A stretch of DNA of 64,000 nt from assembly GCA_001972305.1 (NCBI GenBank), contig BDDD01000895.1:124001-188000 (forward strand). Direction: 5' to 3'. The number at the start of each line of letters is the position of its first letter. The stretch's first letter is position 1. The notes under the pieces are model-generated. The model saw nothing but the letters and a program-made list of their open reading frames with translations. It ran no database searches and was not told the origin of the DNA. Below are positions 55,699-64,000 of the stretch, one piece after another. Source of the DNA: Cephalotus follicularis (taxonomy: Eukaryota; Streptophyta; Magnoliopsida; Oxalidales; Cephalotaceae). The position numbers and the translations under genes were made by a program.

Positions 55699-57300
55699 TA
55701 TAAATTATAGTCTAAAAATATATATACTTACTGTTTTATATAAATTATAGTGTAAAAGTGTATATATTTGTTATGTATTATTGCGTATGTACACTATGTA
55801 TTATAGTATGGTTTATACCTCCCTCTCCTAAAATTTGTCACTGGTTGTTTTACTTCAACTTTCTTGGACACTACTCTTGTGAACAGATATTGGAAGTTGG
55901 TTAGCTAAAACTACCAATCCAAAAATGTTCTTGTTCAGCACTTTATTTGTCGGACATTTAGTGCAGATTCATGATGTCTATAGTTGAATATACTCTATTT
56001 CATGTTTGTTCACAATATCTTGTTGAAAGTCCCTCAAACCAAAACATAGAATAAATCTGGATACACCAACTTCCAATAAGAAACCTTTTTTTTTTCATCT
56101 TGAAATTGATCTCAAGGACACCACTTAGAGAAGATCTTCATGATAATTTTTTGGCTAAGCTATCCTTTTTCTCATGATAATGGTTTGGTTAACCTATACT
56201 TTTTCTCTTCTAAGTTTTATCAAATTCTAAAGGTACTACCTTGAGTTTTAGCTAAGACTAACTACCCCTGAAGTTGTTGTCTATTGAATTGATATTAATG
56301 TACTTTACTAAAATCAAGATATATACATTGCATGAGGTTCGTTAGATGAATACTTGAAACTATTACAGCAAGATTATATTGAAAATAGGAAAAACATAAG
56401 ATTTTAATACAAACTCTCCTTGAAGTACATATGGATGTAATAATATTGTTTTATTGAACATTAAAGTAATAATGGGAATTAAAGTGAGAGAGATAAACAT
56501 AAGAGAGAAGAGTATTCTATCTTTTCAATTTGATGAAACCACCACCACTACATCCTTACCGCTACAGAGTCTCCACAACTACACCCTTACCATCATACCA
56601 CCATCACCAACAGAAGGTGTTTAAACCAAATTAGCTGCAAAAACTCCTGTGAGCATCCTTGGAATTTGAGGAAACATAGAGGAAACTATGGTTGGCCTTA
56701 AGTTTCTATATTACATATGTATTATTGCATTATTGTAGATATATTACGTATGTATTATTACATTATTGTAGATATATTATGTATGTATTATTGTGTATAT
56801 AAACATATGTATAATTGCATTATTGGGCTTAAGTTTCTATTTCTATAGAGAGAGAGAGAGAGAGAGAGAGTTCAGTTACATACAAGTTTGAGAGAAACCT
56901 TAGATTCCCGTTCATGATTCGTTCAATAGGAGTGAATCATGAATTGTCCAGTTCGGACAGTTCTCGCATACGTACGTCCACTGTAGGATATATCGTTATC
57001 TTGTGTACATAGTTTTCTTCAACAAAGTTTCGGTTACACTCCTTAAACATGTTCCTCAGATACATAATTAAACCAATCAATTCAGTTTAATTCGTGTGTT
57101 TGAGGAACCGTGGGGAGAAGGTGCCGAAATTTTCTCGGAGTGAACTATGCACACGGGATAGCGATATTAGTGGAGGTGCGTAGTCAGGAATGGGATAGGG
57201 CCATACCTTTTAGAGTTAGGTAGTGAGATACACTTCAGTCAATGCATATTGAGAAAAGTATACTTGAATCTTATAATCTTCTACCCTACTTGTAGAAAAA
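55311..57300 (+). other. CACTA non-coding leader region
   Basis: A CT-rich stretch (55340-55470), then a splice-donor-like TCTAG|GTATTG near 55491 and AT-rich sequence with (AT)n runs (55550-55720) suggest a 5' leader and intron of the transposase gene. A (GA)n run lies at 56846-56871. Short near-repeats ATATATTACGTATGTATTATT recur at 56705-56790. I see no second gene (TnpA-like) here. Confidence 0.5.
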
Positions 57301-57311
57301 ATGTCTGTGAC

Positions 57312-59940
57312 AGGAGTTGGATGAGTAGGCGGGTTGTCCATGGGTTACTAATGCAGGAATTTAACAGGGGTGTGCTCGCTTTCTTAGATTTTGCATTTTC
57401 AAACCAATATTTTTTCTGGAATAGTACGTAAAATGTCCTTACAGCCGTTGCAAGTTAAGGGCATTTGGAAATCGATCTAAAGTGCGGTTACATTTGTTGA
57501 AGAAGGGTTCACCCCTCATTACACTTTGTGGGATCAACATGGGGAAAGGAGGGAACGCCGTCGAGCTGCAGTAAAGCAGTCATATGCCTCGGATCCAAGC
57601 AATCATTTTGTTGATCTCGTGATGGATAATAGGGGGTTTGAGTTTGACACTGGTGAACATGATGAGATGGCTGATGAACTTCCGAATCCCAATGCAAAGA
57701 AATTCTATGACCTGCTTAAGGATGCGGACGAACCGTTGTGGAATGGCTGTAAAAAACACACCAAGCTGTCTATGATGACGCGACTCATGAATGTCAAGTC
57801 CAAGTAAAGGATTCCCAACGAAGGAGCCGAGGAAATTCTTCAGATCGTTAAGAGCAAAATGCGTGAGAATGAGAAGTTGCCTGAGTCTTATTACAAGCTA
57901 AAACAAATTATGAAGACATTAGGATTAGGCTACAAAAAGATAGATGCATGTGTCAATGATTGTATGTTGTATTACAGGGATCAGCACAAGTATGCTACAG
58001 AGTGTCCAACATGTAATCATCCTAGATTCAAACCTAGCGGTGACAGAAAGAGAAAGAAACAGGTACCTTGCAAGATTTTACGTCACTTTCCAGTGGCACC
58101 AAGACTTCAGAGGTTGTTTCAATCAGACAAAACATCTACTGATATGAGGTGGCATAGTAAGAAGAGGAAGGATAACGATGGTGACGAAGCGAGAATGGTA
58201 CACCCGGCTGACGCTGAAGCTTGGAAGCACTTTGATATTACTTTTCCATCGTTTGTTGCAGAGGTTGGAAATGTTAGAATAGGAATAGCAACGGGCGTGT
58301 TTAGTCCTTTTGGGGTCAGTAGTAGTTTTTACTCTTGCTGGCTTGTGTTTGTTTTCCCATACAATCTTCCACCTTGGTTGTGTATGACAAAACCATTCAT
58401 ATTCTTGTCCTTGATTATACCTGGACCAAAGAGCCCAGGGATAGATATTCATGTGTTTCTGCGTCCACTCGTTGACGAGTTGAAGATGTTGTGGGAAACT
58501 AGAGTTGAAACCTATGATGCATCGCGCAAGAAGAAATTTCAAATGAGGGCAGCTTTAATGTGGACGATTAGTGACTTTCCTGCCTATGGAATGCTGTCAG
58601 GCTGGAGTACTCATGGTCATTTGGCATGCCCCTACTCCATGGGCAGACCAAGGGTTTTAGATTGAAGCATAGTCAGAAATGTTCGTGGTTTGACTGTCAT
58701 CGTCAATTGTTGCACATAAACCACCAGTTTAGAAGAGACAATAAAAAATTCTTGAAGGGTCGACGGGTGACCGAGGTGGGTGTGGATAGGTTATTAGGGG
58801 AAGAGGTTGAGGATCAACTCCCTGAGTTGAATGAATTTGTGTTTGGAAAAGGTGTACCCACTTGTAAGATTCCTGGGTTCGGGAGAGTACACAATTGGAC
58901 TAAGTGGAGTATCTTTTTTGAACTTCCTTATTGGAGTAAAGTACTAGTCAGACACAAGCTGGACGCCATGCACATCGAGAAGAATGTGTTTGAAAATATA
59001 TTCAACACTGTCATGAATGTGAAGGGGAAATCCAAGGACCCCGTACAAGCTTGACTTGATCTGAAATAGTTGAGAATAAAACTTGAACTGCATGCAGAAG
59101 AGGTGGATGGGTGGTTCATATTGCCACCAGCAAAATATTCACTGAACAGTGAACAGGTCAAACAGGTTTGTGAATGGAGAACAAAGATCAGGTTTCTAGA
59201 TGGATACGCCTCAAACATATGTCGATGTGTGAATGTTTCAGAGTGTAAGGTTTCGAAATTGAAGAGCAATGAGTGCCATGTGTTCATGCTGAGGCTTTTT
59301 CCGATTGCATTTTCTGAGTTCCTGCCGAGAAATATCATGGAGGTGTTGGCCGAGGTCAGTGATTTTTTCGGAATATATGCTCAACATCCAACAGTGCTAC
59401 GAATATGGACTTGCTCCAGAGTAACATTGTGCAAACAATTTGCAAAATGGAGAAGATATTTCCTCCATCGTTTTTTCATTCGATGGAACATCTTCTTGTC
59501 CACCTAGCTTACGAAGCGAAAGTATGTGGGCCAGTTCAAAACACATGGATGTATCTCATTGAGAGGTACAGTTACTCATTGTTTCTCTTTCTGAATATGT
59601 TCATCTCTTTGTCATGCATTGTAATTACATATTTAATTGAAGTGAGCTATTTGATCTGAAGAAGATGGTCAAGAACAAGGCTATTGTAGAAGGATCGATC
59701 GCTGAGGCATACATTGTTCGCGAGTTGACAACGTTTTGTTCGTATTATTTCGAACCTGATGTCCCGACAAGGCTGAATAGACCAGAGAGAAACTGAGATG
59801 GGGGCGCCGTTGCTAGTAACGGATTGCTATCCATATTTACTCATCCCGGTAAAGCAATGGGCCAGACAGAGAACAGAGATATGACAGAGCAAGAATACGA
59901 GGCTGCATATTTGTACATCCTTCTGAACTACAATGAAGTC
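57312..59940 (+). pseudogene. CACTA tnp2-type transposase (broken)
   Basis: In order: transposase-associated domain (DRSWMSRRVVHG and LAFLDFAFSN, 57316-57405, then KCPYSRCKL and VRLHLLKKG), linker (57526-57807), and the tnp2 domain (57859-58665), with LGLGYKKIDACVNDCMLYY, CPTCNHPRF, MRWHSKKRK, HPADAEAWKHFD, YNLPPWLCMTKPFIFLSL, IPGPKSPGIDI and DFPAYGMLSGWSTHG. Then come the downstream part (58650-59054; FFELPYWSKVLVRHKLDAMH and IEKNVFENI) and a DUF4218-like region (59070-59760; KIFPPSFFHSMEHLLVHLAY, KNKAIVEGSIAEAY). Lesions: a one-base loss near 57507, TAA 57805, a shift near 58630-58650, TGA 59052, TAG 59067, a shift near 59400. A possible intron (GTACAG...AG) lies about 59566-59640. The protein would cut at the CACTA termini in the nucleus; this copy cannot. 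Confidence 0.9.
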
Positions 59941-60112
59941 TGTAATAACCGTAAATTCAATTAATGTATATTGATCCAATTTTAAAAAAAAATATACATT
60001 TTAATTGAGTTAATTGTCCAATTATTATAATTTTCTGTGTTGGTAAATGCTTGGGATGAATGGAGGTACAAATTGTGAAAATCAAACTTAAGAAACCCTA
60101 AACCAGCTCAAA

Positions 60113-60191
60113 CAGCCGACTGTCACAGGACAACAGTCGACTATCTGATGCGTGGTGTGACAGTCGACTGCCTGTTGAAGACAGTCGACTG
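60113..60191 (+). repeat. CAGTCGACTG array, LTR-proximal (element E)
   Basis: Starts at 60113, 60134, 60161 and 60182: two pairs 21 bp apart, with the pair repeated after 48 bp. Confidence 0.85.
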
Positions 60192-61134
60192 GATCGATAC
60201 AGAACAGGTGTCTGTGCATGCCTGTGTGACTGACACAAAGGGAATGCATGGAGGGCAGGTGTCATGCGTGACAGTAGATGCCAGAGCATGCAAAAGGAGT
60301 GCTTGCATGTTCTCTGCAGACCTGCAACCTGCAAAACAGAATGGAAAGAAGAGAAAGGTGAGAAAGAGATAGAAAGAAGAGAGAAAGCGAAGTGCATGTG
60401 AGAAGAAAAGTGCATGTGATGAGAGAAAACTGAGTCATGGGAATCTGGCGAATTTAAAGTTTCCTAAGACACTATATCAGCTGTTGATCTAAGAATTGAG
60501 TGTTAGAAAACACTGAATTGAGGAGAGTTGCTAAAATTAGTGAACCTTGCATTTGAGGAATTGGAGAGCTCAAAGAAGGAGAATTGAAGCTTTGGTTTTG
60601 CTTGGTAAGTTCTCAATCCGAACTCACTGTTAATGTGATGATAGTGTAACTAGGAGGATGTTAATATCTTCTGTTAACATGGTTTAAGTCAACAACTTCT
60701 AGAATTGAATTGGAATGGTAATGAAAGGAAGTAAGAAACATGGACATGAAGATTAGAGGATTGCTAACAACTCTAATTCGAATTGTAGTTGTTGTTAGTT
60801 GTCATGTTAAAAACTTACTGATTACCTTAAGTATATATATATATACCTTCTGTCCACACGTTTAAGATCAAAGAATCTGGAATCGAAAGATATATTGACC
60901 AAGAGTCCAAGAGGAAGTTTTAAATGGAAGTTTAAGACTTAAGGAATTAGTAATAGGCTACTGTTGATGTAGTAATTGTAGCTGCTAATTAGTCAAACCT
61001 ATTGGTTAATGACTGAACCACATGCATGCATGATATAGATTAATCTTGCTAAAATTGAAGGATTGGTTGGTGAAAAGCTTGGAAAACTCAAAGAGAAAGA
61101 TCAATTCCAATTGATCTTGGGATAAGCAATTAAG

Positions 61135-62241
61135 GTAGGGGTAATGACATATTTTGGAAGATATGAGTATGCATGTCATGTATGTTTATTTTCTGCTTGA
61201 CTGCATGCACTGATTGAATTGTATTAGACATTGGAATATACAAACCTGCTACTGCCTGCATTTCTGGGCAGAAGCAGTCGACTGTTCTTCATGACGGTCG
61301 ACTACTCAACCCTATCCAGTCGGCTGTTAAGACAAAACAATCGACTGTTCAACCAAAACAGCCGACTGTTCTTGAGAACAGCCGACTGTCCTGGGCTAAA
61401 GTTCTGATATAGGTCCTGTTTGGACCCTAATTTGAATTGCTACTGTCTTGCTACTGTTTCTATATATGCTATTGTTAATTAGTATATACTAGTGATTGTT
61501 ACAAACCCTATTGTTTCCACATTTCCAAGGATTGAACAAACTATGTGTTATATGCACAATTTATGATAATAACTATCATTTTCAAATGAAAACTTATTGT
61601 TTAAAGAAACTATTGATTCTCCTCCTATGAGAGGTACCACCTGTTTTGTTCTCCAATCGAGAACCACTATTGAATTGATGTCGTTTTCCTCCTATGAGAT
61701 GTGCGATAAATGAATTGTTATAAGTTTCTAAAGAAAATAACTTTTATATTGCATACTATTGATATATGTAATATTTCTTCTGAATTGATTGAATTGTTTG
61801 TCTATGTTCATTGCCGGTAGTCGAGTGATGGAGGATGTCACCGACTACGGTGGGGACCCTGGGTGCCAGGAGTTGGCTAGAGTGTCACCCAAACTTATCT
61901 GCATTACAGATCTTATTTGTTAAACTACTCACCAACGCCGGTAGTAAATGTTACTGATCTATCATCTTCGGAGCGTAGGGTGATGGATAGGTGGTGCGCA
62001 TTCGGAGGTAGGAGGTAGCGACATGTAACACCCAAACCAGGATGAATTGATTGTACCCTTGTGCGGTATTCTTGCATTGTATTGTCTATGGCCACTTGGC
62101 ATGCTTGCTTATATATATATTGGCATATTTAAATGTTATTTTAATATAAACTGTCATACATGTTGCATCCATATATTCCTTAGTATGCATTATCTTCCTA
62201 CTTAGCCAAGTGAGGACAACGACTAACCCCTACAATTTCAG
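61135..62241 (+). promoter_or_regulatory. Possible leader intron in element E 5' LTR
   Basis: AAG|GTAGGGG at the left and CTAACCCCTACAATTTCAG at the right, 1107 bp apart, matching the edges in A and B. Inference from cross-family conservation. Confidence 0.4.
61275..61388 (+). repeat. CAGTCGACTG array inside the possible intron (element E)
   Basis: Words start at 61275, 61295, 61317, 61338, 61359 and 61379; steps 20, 22, 21, 21, 20. Confidence 0.88.
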
Positions 62242-62569
62242 ATTAAGCGAAGACTTGGAGATTGCTGATGAAGCTTGGAGAGCTTCTATTTGTCACCTTA
62301 AGGTTGTTATTTTATGATGTTGTGTTGTATTGTAATGAACGGTTCATACCCCGTTGTTGTTGTATTCTCCTTTTGTTTAAGGATATTGTTGGATTGTACC
62401 TGCACGTAGTATGGGCTGCGTACGGACGATTTATGTTTTAAATAATCCAAAGATGAATGCTTCCCCTTATGTTTTTGAACTATTATTGGAATGCTGAATA
62501 ATTATACTTATTCCTGATATCACCATATATGCTTGTGCCTATGTGGAAATGGTAATGGGTGTGACAGCA

Positions 62570-62581
62570 TGGTATCAGAGC
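62570..62581 (+). other. Primer-binding site, initiator-Met tRNA type (element E)
   Basis: TGGTATCAGAGC three bases after the 5' LTR. Confidence 0.93.
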
Positions 62582-62670
62582 ATATTCCATATATGCTAGC
62601 TGGGATAAGTTTATCAGAAATTATGTGAAATTGTTTCCTAATGATTATGTCATTCCATATAGGAAACTGA

Positions 62671-64000
62671 ATGGATCTCCGAAGAGGAAGAAGAGGAAGG
62701 CGTAGAGCCGATGAAGGTGTCAACGCACCGCCGATACCTGGAAATGACCCGGCAGTGAATGTTCCCCCAGCGTATGACGAGAGGAGTCACTTTGACCGCA
62801 TGGCCGATCTCTTTCAACAGCAGATGCAAACGAACGCGGCAAACATGGAACATATTCGGCAAATATATGAGGCTAACCGTACCTATCAGCAAGCACCTGA
62901 AGCTTGCCATGCCGGTGGATTTGGCCAAGATCTGGAGCGGTTCATGAGACAGAATCCTCCGACTATCAATGGTGAACTGAATTCTACTGTGGCCGAGCAG
63001 TGGATTAGACATCTGGAGAAAATATTTGCTGCTTTGGAATGTACCGATGAGCTGAAGCTCAATTTTGCTGTGTACCGCTTATGGGGCGAGGCTACTTACT
63101 GGTGGGAAAGGACTGAAGCAAAATGGGAAGCCCGTGGACTAGACAGGACTTGGGACAGATTTTAGTCCGAGTTCCTTGAGGCTTATGTGCCGCAGATAGA
63201 GCGTGACTGATAGGAGACAGAATTGATGGAGTTACGTCAAGGAGATATGACAGTAGCTCAGTACCAGACCAGATTTGTGGAGCTAGCAAGACATACACCT
63301 TATCTGGTAGAGGGTGAATCACGGATGATCCGAAGGTTTCTAAAAGGCCTTCGACCTGACATCAGGTCTAAACTTTTGATGTTGCAGCTGAACTCTTTTG
63401 TTGAAGTTGCTGAGAGGGCGATGATTCTTGAAGTAGATGCCAATGAAAGGAGAGCAGAACGGTCTCGAACTAATCAATCGAGGGCCGCACAGTCACAAGG
63501 GCAAGGAAGTAACAATCCTGCTAAATCGGTAAACTGTTGTAACCGGGGGCAAGGAGGTTCTCGACGCAGTAACTTACGATCAAGGACTCCTAGCCGAAAC
63601 AGTCAACAGAATGCAGGTGGATGTACTTTTTGTGGTCGCCCGAACCATGATGAGACCGAATGCTGGAAGAAAATGGGAAAGTGCTTGAGGTGTGGTTCAC
63701 AGGGTCACATGATGAATAATTTCCCAATGATGAGGGATCAAGCATGCGGCCAACAAGGAAGTGTTGGTGCTAGTGGTTGTGTTGCGGCTGCTCAACCGCG
63801 AAAAGACACTGGAAAAGGGATTGTGAAAGGTAGAGTCTACACCTTATCTAAAGATGATGTGGCAGAATCTACTACTGTTGTGGGAGGTACTATTTACATA
63901 TCTGGCATACTAGCTCATGTATTGATTGACCCTGGTGTGACACATTCATTCATTGCATCTGAATTTGCTCGCAATTTTCATGGTATTACTTCTAGACTAC
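62671..64000 (+). pseudogene. gag: Element E gag and start of protease (broken, partial)
   Basis: ATG at 62671 starts MDLRRGRRGRRRADEGVNAP. Gag domain: PPTINGELNSTVAEQWIRHL, YRLWGEATYWWER, ELRQGDMTVAQYQTRFVELA and FLKGLRPDIRSK. Two knuckles follow: CTFCGRPNHDETECW is complete, while the second (CLRCGSQGHMMNNF, near 63685) has its last Cys changed to Phe. Protease begins with GKGIVKGRVYTLSKDD and reaches LIDPGVTHSF (near 63923), where the catalytic DSG appears as DPG. Stops: TAG 63163, then TGA and TAG side by side at 63208-63213, each at a place where relatives have an Arg or Gln codon. No frameshift was seen. The sequence ends with the window. Confidence 0.92.

Larger units (their letters stand above)
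55130..59940 (+). mobile_element. CACTA (En/Spm) DNA transposon, right end missing
   Basis: The left terminus reads CATTACAAGAAAAACAGGC, one base off the usual CACTACAAGAAAA inverted repeat. It is followed by subterminal GGCGAGGGC repeats and, from about 57.3 kb, a tnp2-type transposase. The right end is not in the window because element E is inserted at 59941. The transposon sits inside the copia gag (after KVT). Confidence 0.85.
59941..62566 (+). repeat. Element E 5' LTR
   Basis: TGTAATAACCGTAAATTC...ATGGGTGTGACA, 2626 bp. Palindrome arrays at 60113-60191 and 61275-61388, donor-like TTAAG|GTAGGGG at 61134/61135, acceptor-like GACTAACCCCTACAATTTCAG ending 62241, and a short inverted-looking pair of 'cctcctatgaga' blocks near 61620 and 61688. 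No gene. Confidence 0.92.
59941..64000 (+). mobile_element. Element E: Tekay-like Ty3/gypsy, 5' half, runs off the window
   Basis: 5' LTR, primer-binding site, gag and the start of protease are present. It interrupts the CACTA transposase region; the five bases before it are AAGTC, and the matching copy would be beyond the window. It is the innermost layer of the right-hand nest, so the youngest there. Confidence 0.92.

Overview
The window looks like plant nuclear DNA, most likely from a large-genome angiosperm. I recognise no host gene, no structural RNA gene and no prokaryotic feature. Almost every stretch that can be interpreted belongs to a nest of decayed transposable elements: Ty3/gypsy LTR elements (Athila-like, a chromovirus with a chromodomain-like tail, and several Tekay/Del-like families), Ty1/copia elements (including a SIRE-like one) and one CACTA (En/Spm) DNA transposon. 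Domain names rest on family motifs I recognise; lineage names such as Tekay, Athila and SIRE are inferences. For reference I call the gypsy-type LTR families A, B, C, D (with variants D' and D''), E, F and G.

Left part (1-27.1 kb). A minus-strand LTR (G, 1-2721) cuts an Athila-like element whose broken pol and 3' LTR run to 8441. A minus-strand chromovirus remnant follows (8442-12148). A minus-strand copia element (copia-1, from 12149) is joined to it. Copia-1 is itself split by a complete 10,042-bp Tekay-like element A (15434-25475) with a perfect GAAAG target-site duplication; removing A rejoins the copia reverse-transcriptase reading frame.

Middle part (27.1-37.4 kb). A copia LTR scrap, a truncated family C gypsy element (pol end plus part of its 3' LTR), and the LTR and pol tail of a second copia element (copia-2). 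Copia-2 is interrupted by gypsy-type LTR F, which carries a solo LTR of family C (33494-36241, duplication GAAGG).

Right part (37.4-64 kb). LTR F is further split by a minus-strand solo LTR D' (37432-51790). D' contains a gag-only element B (38837-47122, duplication AATCC) and a solo LTR D (48525-51526, duplication GTCAG). F is then cut by LTR D'', which holds a SIRE-like copia 5' end (LTR, primer-binding site, gag), which holds a CACTA transposon with a broken tnp2-type transposase, which is cut by Tekay-like element E running off the window end.

The most unusual signal is in the LTRs. Families A, B, C and E carry arrays of a 10-bp palindrome (CAGTCGACTG and close variants) repeated every ~21 bp with unrelated spacers. 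Athila, D' and the SIRE-like copia LTR carry analogous ~20-22 bp phased arrays of other short motifs (GCGTCGACGC-like, GTCGATG, GTCAACG). LTRs A, B and E also share a splice-donor-like AAG|GTAGGGG and a CTAACCCC...CAG block, suggesting a leader intron inside the LTR. Two places look like assembly problems: a single N at 23032 followed by foreign sequence, and a 973-bp N gap at 41373-42345 flanked by a ~620-bp duplication.
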